From: Cantharellus purpuraceus
Taxonomy: Eukaryota > Basidiomycota > Agaricomycetes > Cantharellales > Hydnaceae
Assembly: GCA_025174535.1 (NCBI GenBank)
Contig: JALBUN010000050.1
Coordinates: 1 to 64,000, forward strand
Length of the DNA stretch: 64,000 nucleotides
Reading direction: 5' to 3'
In this document: piece after piece, positions 44,719 through 55,110 of the stretch
How positions within the stretch are numbered: the stretch's first letter is position 1
How the letters are laid out: every line of letters starts with the position of its first letter
Made by a program: the position numbers and the translations under genes
Notes under the pieces: model-generated
Told to the model about the DNA's origin: nothing
The model's input: only the letters and a program-made list of their open reading frames with translations
Databases searched by the model: none

Positions 44719-45723
44719 ATGACCGATCAGCTCCCTGAAGCCTATTGGGACACTCTAGGTGAAAGTGGTGGCTTTCTGCGAGTGTTGTTCAACACCCAGG
44801 CGCAGCAGCTCCAGCAGCTGCAACTCCAGAACCAGCACCTCCAAAGCCAGTTCGCCAATGTCCAGAACAACCTAGCAGATGCTGCCACTGCTGCCGCCAT
44901 CGCTGCAGCACAGACCATCTCTCAGACCACCTCATTTCCCACACCTTCTCCTACATCGTCATCCGTTTGCCCAATAAGGGCAGCTGAACCAGCCAAATTC
45001 AATGGAGATCGTGCAGAGACGGAAGGTTTCATTTGCTCTATCAGGCTTGCCATTGCAGTCCAGCCTACATCTTTCCCAGATGAGCGGACCAAGATCCTCT
45101 ATGCCCTCTCTTTTATGACAGGAGGTTCTGCTGAAATATGGGCGCACAATGAGACACAGGCAGTCATTGACAGGACCTCACTGCTCTCCACCTTGGAGGA
45201 ATTCATTAAGCAGGTGGAGAACACTTTTGGGGACCCTGACCGCTCTCGAACAGCACGAACAAAGTTACACGATCTTAGGATGACACCTGGCATGTCAGCG
45301 GATGAATACACAGCACAGTTTGAGATACTAGCAGGAAGGACTGGGTTTAATGATGCAGCACTGGAAGATGCCTATGCCCGAGGGCTCCCTGCAATGATTC
45401 TTGACAAGATCCATGCACAGCCATCCCTCCCGTCCGATCTCAAGGCATGGAAGGAAGCAGCCTGTCAAATTGACCGCAACCACCGTCATCTTCTAGAAGT
45501 GAGACGTGCTCAGACTTCCCTCACTCCTGCCCACTCTACCCCATCCTGCCCTCACAGCACTCCGGTCATCTCTGTACCAACTACCTTGGCAACCTCTAAT
45601 GGTGCTGCACCTATGGATATTGACTCCAACCGCCATCGCATTGAGACTCGGACGTGCTATAACTGTGGAAAGCATGGCCATATATCCCCAGCATGCCCTG
45701 AACCATGCAAGGAACATATCTGA
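44719..45723 (+). CDS. GYP2 Gag (334 codons to TGA)
   Basis: An open frame from ATG 44719 (MTDQLPEAYWDTLGESGG), 69 bp after the LTR. A Gln/Leu-rich coiled coil (residues ~30-60), an Ala-rich stretch, a retrotransposon-gag capsid core (AEPAKFNGDRAETEGF; ALSFMTGGSAEIWAHNE; FGDPDRSRTARTKLHDL; YARGLPAMIL) and a CCHC knuckle CYNCGKHGHISPAC near the end. The TGA at 45721 reads CGA-like in context (EHI-ADLTQTAIAG continues in frame), so the original Gag probably ran on to about 45860. Confidence 0.85.
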   Translation: MTDQLPEAYWDTLGESGGFLRVLFNTQAQQLQQLQLQNQHLQSQFANVQNNLADAATAAAIAAAQTISQTTSFPTPSPTSSSVCPIRAAEPAKFNGDRAETEGFICSIRLAIAVQPTSFPDERTKILYALSFMTGGSAEIWAHNETQAVIDRTSLLSTLEEFIKQVENTFGDPDRSRTARTKLHDLRMTPGMSADEYTAQFEILAGRTGFNDAALEDAYARGLPAMILDKIHAQPSLPSDLKAWKEAACQIDRNHRHLLEVRRAQTSLTPAHSTPSCPHSTPVISVPTTLATSNGAAPMDIDSNRHRIETRTCYNCGKHGHISPACPEPCKEHI

Positions 45724-46030
45724 GCTGATCTCACACAAACAGCAATTGCAGGCATGATATCAGAGTCAGTAGCAGCTGCACTGAAGGCCAAGGAAGAAGC
45801 GCAGAAGGCAGTAATTCCAAAGCAAGAGGAGAAGCAGGATTTTCAGGCCAGTCAGCAGTGAAGAGCATGCCCTGCCTGACAAACCGGTTTTCAGTTCTTG
45901 AATCATGTACTGTAGGGCTCACAAGCGATATGTTACACGCACACTCCCTTGTCCATCAGACTGAAACCAAAACAGCCATGCCTGAAAACCCTTCTCAACT
46001 TCCAGCTAAACATGATGACCCTCCTCATCT

Positions 46031-47261
46031 CTACCTTTGATCTGCAGACATCCGTCGATGTACAAGAATTCCCATGAAAATCCACTCGGTAGACACTGGA
46101 TACCCTCTAGCCGTGGATGCACTCCTCGATAGTGGTGCTACAGGAATGTTCATTGATGCAGAATATGTCAAAGCAGAGAAACTTCGAACATGCCCTCTAC
46201 CACGTGCCATACCTGTTTATAACATTGATGGGACCCCAAATGAAGCAGGTTCAATCAAGGAAGAAGTTGATCTCATCTGCACATATGGGACCCATACCGA
46301 ACATGCCACATTTTCAGTCACAAGCCTGGGAACCTTTGGCATAATTGTTGGGCACACCTGGCTCGTGAAGCACAACCCAGAGGTAGACTGGCGTACAGGA
46401 AAGGTACAGATGACTCGCTGCCCTGATTCATGTGGAGAAGTACCAGAACACAAAGAGCATTCGCTTGGTACAACTCCTTCAAATGGCAAGAACTCACACA
46501 GGCAACCCCAATCTGAGGGAGACCGAACATTTGTTATCTTTGTAGAAGAAGACTTGGAGAATATCTATGCTGGTTCAACAGTTTCTCAACAGCTTGCACA
46601 GAAGGCTGCAGAATCTACTCCAGTCAAAACCTTTGAGGAGATTGTCCCAAAGGCATACTGGGGATTTAAGGATGTTTTTGCAAAGGAGTCCTTTGACCAA
46701 CTTCCACCTCGAAAACTGTGGGACCATGCTATTGAACTCACTCCAGGAGCGCAACCCTTCAGCACAAAGGTCTATCCAATGTCCCCAAATGAGCAGAAGG
46801 AGTTGGACACATTCCTTGAGGAGAACCTACGGAATCATCGTATACGTCCTTCCAAGTCACCCATGGCATCCCCTGTCTTTTTTGTGAAGAAGAAGGACGG
46901 TAATCTTCGTTTTGTGCAAGACTACTGCAAGCTGAATGATATCACAATCAAGAATGCCTACCCACTACCCCTGGTACCAGACATCGTGAATAAAATTGCC
47001 GCAGCCAATGCCAAGTACTTTACCAAGCTTGACATCCGATGGGGATATAACAATGTGCGTATTAAAGAGGGCGATGAGTGGAAGGCAGCCTTTCGAACCA
47101 ATTGTGGTCTATTTGAACCCCTGGTCATGTTCTTTGGTCTCACAAACAGCCCAGCAACCTTTCAGACGATGATGAATGGCATTTTCAAGGAGCTCATTGA
47201 TGATGGCACTATGGTAGTGTTCATGGACAACATCCTCATTTTCACTGAATCCCTAGACGCT
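46031..47261 (+). pseudogene. GYP2 pol part 1: protease and reverse transcriptase
   Basis: Protease VDALLDSGATGMFIDAEYV (about 46113) with DSG intact, and IIVGHTWLVKHNPEVDW. RT begins AYWGFKDVFAKESFDQLP; PSKSPMASPVFFVKKKDG; LRFVQDYCKLNDITIKNAYP; FTKLDIRWGYNNVRI; FGLTNSPATFQTMMN. The catalytic motif is FMDN (47220-47231) instead of FMDD, a G-to-A type change that should abolish polymerase activity. It is broken at 47261 by a solo LTR. Confidence 0.85.
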
Positions 47262-47828
47262 TGTTCGGAATCATGTCAGTATACAATATTCTGATGTATA
47301 GGAGATATACATCAGGATTTCAATGATACATAAAGCCAGGGAGTTACAATTTGGATATCTTAAAAGATTTCGGATGTGTGAAATTTTCATAAATATAAAC
47401 ATATATTCTATATTTTAATAAACTTTAAAAGATGAGATATTTGGTTGAGATGAACATAATTATTTACATGGATATAATAGGAATGTATATATGAATATAA
47501 TTGGTATTATATAGGGTATTTAGATATACAAATACCAGGTGGGGATTAAAGATAGTTCAAATTATGTTACAAGTATTGTATAAGAAAGAATCAATGATAT
47601 TTGGATGTTCCCTCAAGGGAGTTGCCACCACTAAATGGGGAAAAAACAATTATTTTTGAGAATTATGCCAAAATATCAAAATATGTTTTAATCTAGTATA
47701 TTGTGTAAAATTTGAGAATCATGTTGAAATATGAAAATAAGTTTGAATTGAAGTGTATTGTATAAAATTTGAGGAAAATAGGTTGTACATACGTATTTGT
47801 TGTATTTCTGAACAAGTGTCCTAGAACA
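47262..47828. mobile_element. 567-bp AT-rich solo LTR inside GYP2
   Basis: TGTTCGGAATCA ... GTCCTAGAACA with terminal inverted repeat TGTTC/GAACA. Flanks are ACGCT (47257-47261) and ACACT (47829-47833), a 5-bp duplication with one transition. Removing it rejoins RT (FTESLDA-..-MIVQSVLEIL), one base out of frame. No similarity to the other LTRs was noticed; strand undetermined. Confidence 0.7.
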
Positions 47829-47835
47829 ACACTAC

Positions 47836-49979
47836 ATGATCGTGCAATCTGTCCTTGAAATTCTTCGGTCCAACCACCTGTACCTCAAACCAGAGAAATG
47901 CCTTTTCTCGCAACAGAAGGTAGATTATCTTGGATTGATTCTCTCACAGGGACAGGTAGCTATGGACCCAGTTAAGGTGGCTGGAGTCAGAGACTGGCCC
48001 ACACCGCGCAATGTGACAGAAGTCAAATCCTTCTTGGGTTTCATCAATTTCTATTGTCGTTTCATTGAGGACTTCTCACATATCGCAAGGCCTCTGAATC
48101 GGTTAACAAAGGCAGATACACAGTGGTCCTGGATACCTGATGGCCCAGAACAAGAAGCCTTTGATAAACTCAAGCAGCTTGTCACGTCAACTCCAATCCT
48201 TGTCCTCCCAGATCAAACCAAGCATTTTCGACTAGAGACAGATGCTTCAGCATATGCAACAGGTGCTGTTCTATCTCAACTCTGTGACGATGAGAAATGG
48301 AGGCCGGTAGGTTTTGTATCCAAGAGCCTTTCAGATGCAGAGTGCAACTATGCCATCCATGATAAGGAATTGCTCTCAGTCATCTGTGGACTAGAAGAAT
48401 GGCACCACATCTTGGAAGGGACCAAATACAAGATTGAAATCCTTAATGACCATCAAAACCTCACATATTTCCGTACAGCTCAGAATCTCAATCGTCGACA
48501 AGCTCGCTGGTCACTATACCTTTCTCGTTTTGACTTTGAACTGATCCACCGTCCTGGATGACATTCAGCCAAACCTGATGCCCTCTCACGACGTGTAGAT
48601 CATAAGCGGGGGGAGGAAGATAACCAGAACCAGGTTCTTCTTGGCCCTGAGCTGTTCCACATCGATGCAACATCCACCTATCCAGGGCCAGAAGCTCAAA
48701 TGATCACAGGAGAAGGAGACATATTCCTGGAACGTGTGTGGAACTGCACCAACAGAGATGAAAAGGTTGTAAAGGCTCTTAAGGAACTTGGTCCCTCTTG
48801 GAATTTACGAGGACAGGAATGGACCGAGGAGAATGGACTCGTCCTCTATCGTGGCAAGGTATATGTCCCTCTTGACCCAAAATTGCGCCATGACATTGTA
48901 AGGGCACACCACGATACTCACATTACAGGTCACCCTGATCGCTGGAGAACAACAGAACTTGTATCCCGCAGCTACTGGTGGCCTGGATTTGGGCGATACA
49001 TTGCCAAATATGTCAAGGGATGTGACCTCTGCAATCGGACAAAAACTTTCCCTGCTCCTCCTATGGGTAAACTCCTGCCTAATCGTGTCCCAGATTGGAG
49101 GTGGCAAGTGATATCTGTTGACCTTATTGTAGAACTACCCATCAGCCATGGCTATGATGCACTCCTTGTCGTTGTGGACCGTCTTTCCAAATGAGCACAT
49201 GTTATCCCTACCACCTCTGCATCAACTCCATAGGAGTTGCACAACTTTTCTGAGACCATGTGTGGAAACACCACGGCCTTCCTGAGGAGATCATCAGTGA
49301 CCGTGGCACCCAGTTTGTCTCTCAATTTATGTGCGAGCTCAATAAGCTTTTGGGGATCAAGGTTGCAGCATCCACAGCATATCATCCACAAACCGATGGT
49401 CAGACGGAAAGGGTCAATCAAGAAATTGAACAATACTTGAGGCTTTTAGTCAATCAGCGCCAGGATGACTGGATTGAGTGGGTTCCTCTTGCCGAATTCA
49501 CATACAACAACCGCATCCACTCCTCCACGCAATCAACCCCCTTCATGCTTGATACAGGCCAACACCCAAGGCTTGGGCTAGAGCCAATCCAAGAGACACA
49601 ACTTGAAGCACTGGAAGAATTCACTGAGCGTATGGAGATGGCCACCACTGAGGCTTGCTCTGCCCTGGAAAAGGCAGCAGATGATATGTCACGATTCTAT
49701 GATGCCCATCGGCAAGCAGCCCCAGTATACAAACTTGGTGACAAGGTCTGGCTCAATGCACAAAATATCACCACCACCCATCCAACCAAGAAACTTGATC
49801 ACAAATGGTTAGGACTGTATGTGATTAATAAGGTGGTCTCACGAAATGCCTATGGCCTACGACTTCCCCCAATCTTTGGCCGCACTCATCCAGTGTTCTC
49901 TGTTGTCTTACTCCATCCTTATGAAAAGGATCCCATCCCTGAATGCCAGTCATCTCCTCCACCACCTCCAGTCATTTGA
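47836..49979 (+). pseudogene. GYP2 pol part 2: RT thumb, RNase H, integrase
   Basis: 47836-48561: YLKPEKCLFSQQKVDYLGLI, FLGFINFYCRFIEDFS, FRLETDASAYATGAVLSQ, YAIHDKELLSVICGL. A TGA at 48559 (CGA type) lies within RPG-HSAKPDALSRR. Integrase HHCC (HHDTHITGHPDRWRTTELV, WWPGFGRYIAKYVKGCDLC) and VDLIVELPIS (48700-49194), a TGA and a frameshift near 49194-49262, then HGLPEEIISDRGTQFVSQF, HPQTDGQTERVNQEIEQY and NNRIHSSTQSTPF (49260-49979), ending in the integrase C-terminal fold (YKLGDKVWLNAQN, LDHKWLGLYVI). Confidence 0.85.
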
Positions 49980-50324
49980 GATGGAGTACAGGAATATGAA
50001 GTTGAGAAGATCCTTGACAGCAGAGTTTTCCGAGGAAGACTGGAATACCTGGTGTGTTGGAAGGGCTATGGAGCTGCTGACAACCTCTGGATCCCAGCTA
50101 AGGATGCCAGTGGGGCTAGAAGGCGCATTGCAGACTTCCATCGGGAAAATCCTGAAGCCCCAAGGCGTATTTTGGCAGCCACCTATGCGGCTCTTCCCTT
50201 CAGACGCTTTGAGAACTTCACAGAACCTCCCAAACAGGTCCTCTTTGATTGGACAGCTGGCAGGAACCCAACACGTGGTATTGGACACATTTCAGAGCCG
50301 CAGAATAGGCACAGTGAAGCTTAG
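49980..50324 (+). pseudogene. GYP2 chromodomain and C-terminal tail
   Basis: In frame after a TGA at 49978: VQEYEVEKILDSRVFRGRL, EYLVCWKGYGAADNLWIPA, RRRIADFHRENPEAPRR and a tail ending QNRHSEA at TAG 50322-50324. The aromatic positions typical of a methyl-lysine cage (Tyr in EYEVEKI, Trp in CWKGY, Trp in NLWIP) are present. It is distinct in sequence from the GYP1 chromodomain. Confidence 0.85.
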
Positions 50325-50363
50325 CGCTCACCAAATTCATCCATACCGAAATTCCACTAATTG

Positions 50364-50370
50364 TATATAA
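50364..50370 (+). promoter_or_regulatory. TATA box of the GYP2 small gene
   Basis: TATATAA lies 40 bp after the pol stop and 61 bp before ATG 50431, in a spacer that ends in a pyrimidine-rich CACTACCCAACCCACC leader. This suggests a separate transcript. Confidence 0.45.
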
Positions 50371-50430
50371 GCCAGTGAATCCACTTCCCCTTCCTCAGTA
50401 AAACCATCATCGTTCACTACCCAACCCACC

Positions 50431-50766
50431 ATGCCTTACCAGTCTGAATCCACCCCTCTACACTCACTCCGTTCCTACCCATCAATCACTTGGTCAGTTG
50501 ACTCAAGGGATACTGCACATGCTGTAGAGGATTATAACCTCCCATCTCCACCTCCACAAGTTCATTTCCCCTTCTGGCATCGTAATCCATCAAGACACCA
50601 GACATACTACATCGGGGACCCTCTATTCATCGGCAACTATGACATACCATACGCCTTCCAAGGGCTCACCGGTAAAGTCACCTATGAGGGAGGGGAGATG
50701 ATACTTGGAGCAGTTTTCAGCACGAACAATCCCATATCCCCCAGAGAGTTCACCATCCCACTTTAA
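50431..50766 (+). CDS. GYP2 small accessory protein (111 aa), homologous to the LTR-F protein
   Basis: An intact frame MPYQSESTPLHSL... to TAA 50764-50766, between pol and the 3' LTR. It shares with the LTR-F ORF, at equal or near-equal spacing, STPL/SIPL, TWSVDSRD/HWSLDTED, PPPQV/PPPRV, YIGDPLFIGN/AIGDPIFFHN and PYAFQGL/PYTFLGI. No membrane helix, signal peptide, zinc knuckle or known domain seen. Position is like an accessory or envelope slot, but the sequence argues against Env. Function unknown. Confidence 0.7.
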   Translation: MPYQSESTPLHSLRSYPSITWSVDSRDTAHAVEDYNLPSPPPQVHFPFWHRNPSRHQTYYIGDPLFIGNYDIPYAFQGLTGKVTYEGGEMILGAVFSTNNPISPREFTIPL

Positions 50767-50921
50767 TCCAAGGCAGAGAAGAGTCACCATCAACACTCGT
50801 CATGGGCTCTACTTTGGCAGAGAGTGAGAAGGGACCTTGCAGAGTGCTTCAGGGTGTGTCTCTCTTGAGATGGATGGGATGATAGTGCATATCGAGACGA
50901 CATGCATTAAGAGGGAGGTGA

Positions 50922-51282
50922 TGTCAGGGTTCAAATAAGTCATATTCTATTTTTAGTATTTTCTCTTGACACCCCTATCAGCACAGCCTGTCAGGGTGCA
51001 TCTCCCCTATTTCATTGCCCCTATCACTTCCCCTATGTTTCCTCCCCTATCTTGGTTCTCCTATCCGTCTCCATCATTTAGTATAAAGACTCGCCTTGGT
51101 GCAGTGTGATCCCTCAGCTTGATCTCTGAGGATATCCGCTGTACCAGGTAAGTCCCATGTAATTATCAGAAACAGCTGTATAGACTGAGGATATCCGCTG
51201 TACCAGCTGGCATTATTTCTTATCGGCTCTCACTTATTGAGTATCTTGTTGTTGTGGCCTCGTCATCAGTGTCGCCCTCACA
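50922..51282 (+). repeat. GYP2 3' LTR
   Basis: TGTCAGGGTTCAAATAAG ... GTCGCCCTCACA, 361 bp, very similar to the 5' LTR (small indels in C runs, few substitutions). Preceded by the purine tract AAGAGGGAGGTGA and followed by TSD ATAGC. Confidence 0.95.
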
Positions 51283-51289
51283 ATAGCCT

Positions 51290-51906
51290 CCATACGGGCT
51301 GAGGGCTGTGTTGGTACTCCCCGTACGACAAACGAGGTCTGCCTGAATGCATCCGCTCTTTCCCACTCCAACTCCCTTACCCTCCTCGTCCACTCCAACT
51401 CCATTCCCGATACCGCTATTCAAGCGTTAATTGACTCCAGTTCTACTCACTGTTTCCTCGATTCCTCTTTTTCCAATTTACATAAACTCCATACATACAC
51501 CATAACTCCAATACCACTCCAATTATTTGATGGCACTACTAATGCTGTTGTTTCACGAGCTATAGATTTGTCTATCCGTTTTTCTGTCGGAGAAATCCAG
51601 AACCTTACATTCTATGTTACTCCGCTTGACTCCAGCTGTTCTGTGGTTCTTGGACATAACTGGCTCACCCGCTACAATCCATTGATTGACTGGGCATTGG
51701 GCCATATCACATTCCGTTCTCCAGTACAAGCTGTGTCATCCCCGATGTCACCAGCAACTTTAGGTGCGAAATTATCCTCCGCCTCCGCTGACTCCACTCC
51801 GATAGATACTCCATCTACCCCTCAGTTCATATCGATGGTGGATGCTATGGTCTTCACCAGACTAAGCAAGCTGGACGGTTCTCACATTCCAGGTTCACCT
51901 CTCTGA
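51290..51906 (+). pseudogene. GYP1c aspartic protease
   Basis: Continues GYP1c after the GYP2 insertion. The catalytic triad reads DSS ([16 protein letters not shown], about 51430) where GYP1a keeps DSG; the change is CCGG to CCAG. The flap-distal motif [17 protein letters not shown] is at about 51640-51690. The open frame from 51568 ends at 51906. Confidence 0.8.
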
Positions 51907-51958
51907 TCCAATATTCCTCGCTGCTTGTTCCGCCCGATCCACTCCACCGGACCTCTCT

Positions 51959-53672
51959 ATGGTTCCCAAGGAGTATCATGAGTTCGCCGACGTGTTCAGC
52001 AAGTCTAAAGCCGACTCCCTAGCGGAACACCGACCATACGATCTCAAGATCAAACTGGATGACAACTCCACCCCTCCGCTTGGCCCTATCTACTCACTAT
52101 CACAAAAAGAGCTATTGGCCCTCCGAACATTCATAGACGAGAACTTGGCCACAGGCTTCATCCACCCATCCCTATCTCCTCATGGAGCTCCGGTCCTATT
52201 TGTCCGCAAAAAGGATGGATCACTCTGTCTATGCGTCGACTTCTGTGGACTCAACAAAATCACCAAGAAAGACTGATACCTGATACCCCGCACCGCGGAC
52301 CTACTCAAGAGTCCTCGAAAGGCTAAGATCTACTCCAAAATAGATCTCTGACATGCCTACCATCTAGTCTGTATCCGAGAAGGCGACGAATGGAAAACGA
52401 CCTTCCGCACACGATATGGATCTTTCAAGTGGTGTGTCATGCCCTTCGGTCTAACCAATGCTCCGGCCGCCTTCCAGAGGTTCATGAATGATACCTTCGC
52501 CAACCTTCTCGATGTGACTGTCCTCATTTACTTAGATGACATTCTGGTATATTCGGAATGAAGAAGAACATCGGACACATGTCCGAGAGGTACTCCGACG
52601 TCTCCGAAAACATGGCCTCTTCGCCCACACTGACAAATGCGAATTCCACTCCGATTCAGTTGAATACCTAGGCTATATCCTCTCCCCAGCAGGATTAACA
52701 ATGTCCGATGACAAAATCAAAGCCATACAGGAATGGCCAGAACCCCGGAAAGTCAAGGACGTACAGTCCTTCCTCGGGTTCGCCAACTTCTACTGCCGCT
52801 TTATTCATGGCTACTCTGATATCACTGTTCCACTCACCCGACTCACTAGGAAGGGTATCCAATGGAATTTCACTGACGAATGTAGACAGAGTTTTGAGAC
52901 CTTGAAAAAGGCCTTTACTTCCACTCCGATACTGACTCATTGGGTTCCAGATGTTCCCATCCTATTAGAGACCAACGCCTCCGACTATGCACTTGCTGCA
53001 ATCCTGTCCATCATCTCTCCGGACGACGGACAAGTCCACCCGATCGCTTTTCACTCGCGTACATTCACGCCCCCCAAACTGAACTATGACATCCATGACA
53101 AAGAGCTCCTTGCCATATATGAAGCCTTCCGGATATGGAGACACTACCTTGAGGGTCCCTCCGATCCAGTGGACGTCATAACTGACCACAAGAACTTGGA
53201 ATACTTCTCCACAACGAAAGTGCTCACCCGGAGACAGGTCCAATGGTCCGAGTACCTATCTCAGTTCAACCTCATTATCTGTTTCCGTCCTGGTCGACTC
53301 GGAGCAAAGCCCGATGCGTTAACTAGACGATGGGACGTCTACCCTAAAGAGGGGAATAGCAACTATGCCACTGTAAACCCCCACAACTTTCGTCCTGTGT
53401 TTACTAACGAGCAGCTGGCATCGTCCCTACGAGCATCCACTCTCATGACTCCCACTCTCCGAGCTGTCACCATTATGGACATCGACCAATCCACTCCAAC
53501 ATCCGCTCATCACTCCGATCTGATCCCATTGTGGTTAAACACTTGGACAACCCTTCCAATCCGAAATGGTCACTTGACCCCGAAGGACACCTCCAACACA
53601 ACAACCGGATATACATCCCTGACGCCAACGGCCTCCGACTCCGAGTTTTGCAGTATTATCATGATCACCTGA
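51959..53672 (+). pseudogene. GYP1c reverse transcriptase and RNase H
   Basis: 51959-52276: [30 protein letters not shown] loop, [23 protein letters not shown] at 52274-52276 and the TGA at 52349-52351 shared by all GYP1 copies. Catalytic YLDDILVYS (about 52527-52553) intact, then a 2-bp loss shifts the frame. 52536-53672: EYLGYILSPAGLTMSDDK, FLGFANFYCRFIHGYS, LLETNASDYALAAILS, LNYDIHDKELLAIYEAF, RPGRLGAKPDALTRRW. Confidence 0.85.
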
Positions 53673-54950
53673 TCTCTGGCCACTTCGGGCAAAATCGCAC
53701 ACAAGGATTAATCCGACGAGACTATGTATGGCCAAAAAATGCGGGAATACATTCAACACTACTGTAACTCCTGCACCACATGTATGCGCTCAAAATCGCA
53801 AAGGCACAAACCCTACGGAACGCTCAAACAACTTCCGATCCCAGAGCAACCATGGAACTCCATCTCCATGGATTTCATAGAGAAGCTCCCCCCATCGCTC
53901 GGATATGACACCATACTCGTGATTGTCGACAGGTTCACCAAACAGTCACTATTCATTCCGACGCATGACACCATCACCTCCGCCTCGCTAGCTAAATTGT
54001 TCATTCTCCATGTATTCTCTAAACACAGAGTCCCATCGCATGTCACATCCGATCGGGGTTCGGAGTTCATGTCCTCCTTCTTCTGCACATTAGGAAAGGC
54101 TCTCAACATGAAGCTCCATTTCACCTCCGGATACCATCCTGAAGGAGACAGACAAACGGAACGAATGAATCAGTCACTGGAACAATATCTCCGAATCTAT
54201 TGTAACTATCAACAAGACAACTGGGCTGATCTACTTCCAATCACAGAGTTTGCCTACAACAATGCTCCAAATGCAACTACCGGCATCTCTCCATTCTTTG
54301 CTAATAAAGGCTACCATCCAAACATCTCTGCCCACCCCAAGAAAGAACTTGCCTCCACCAAAGCCCACCAATTCATAACCGACCTTGATCAACTACACCA
54401 ACATCTCCGAGAGACCATCTCCGATGCCCAGAAACAATATCAAGTCTCCACAGACTGATGCCGCATTCCGGCTCCGGACCTGCAAATCAGAGACAAAGTA
54501 TTTGTTAAGGCCGAACACTTCCGGACCACCCGTCCATCAAAGAAACTCTCCGAGAAATACTTAGGTCCTTATGAGGTCATTGCTCGCGTGGGCAGCAGGT
54601 CTTTCACCCTCCGCCTCCCAGACCACTTCCGAGCAGTTCATCCGGTCTTCCATATATCAATGCTCGAACCCGCTACTACGAATGAGATCTCCGGTCGCAC
54701 GCAACCCCCACCTCCCCCGATCATCATTGAAGGAGACAATGAATATGAGATCTCGGAGATCCTGGACTTGAAGATTGACCGTCAATACAAGTGCAAGCTC
54801 CAGTACTAAGTCAAATGGACTGGATATGAAGGCACTGATGAAGAGTCCTCATGGATCTCCACGTCCGAACTCAATCACGCATCCGAATCCGTGTCTGATT
54901 TTCACTCTGCTTATCCAGACAAACCTGGCCCTCTTATGAATCTTTAAGTT
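53640..54950 (+). pseudogene. GYP1c integrase and chromodomain
   Basis: HHCC finger (YYHDH...GHFGQN...CNSCTTCMRSK, across a frameshift near 53730). Core at 53724-54458 with MDFIEKLPPSLGYD, VTSDRGSEFMSSFF and GYHPEGDRQTERMNQSLEQ; all three catalytic acidic residues visible. TGA at 54456. Integrase C-terminus (KKLSEKYLGPYEVIARVGS, HPVFHISMLEP). Chromodomain YEISEILDLKIDRQYKCKLQ, broken by TAA at 54807-54809 just before VKWTGYEGTDEESSW. Stop near 54946. Confidence 0.85.
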
Positions 54951-55110
54951 CGATTACTAATGCTAATTCTATTATTTTGCATCACCATTTTATTACAAGT
55001 CAAGGGAAATTACCAGCCTGCTCAAAAAAAAAAAAAGAAATCTCCGAAGGAATATCACTCCACCTCATTCTTTCTCCATTCTGAAATTTATAATCATTTT
55101 CATCTTTATT

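Larger units (their letters stand above)
44293..51282 (+). mobile_element. GYP2: Ty3/gypsy chromovirus (+), both LTRs, 6990 bp
   Basis: LTRs 44293-44650 and 50922-51282, perfect TSD ATAGC (44288-44292 and 51283-51287). Gag, protease, RT, RNase H, integrase, chromodomain, then a small extra ORF with its own TATA box before the 3' LTR. It is interrupted by a 567-bp solo LTR at 47262-47828. Its proteins are clearly different from GYP1. Confidence 0.95.

Noticed and set aside
50431..50766. An envelope-like gene in GYP2 because of its position between pol and the 3' LTR
   Set aside because: No signal peptide, membrane-spanning helix or cysteine pattern; it is only 111 residues and matches the LTR-F protein instead.
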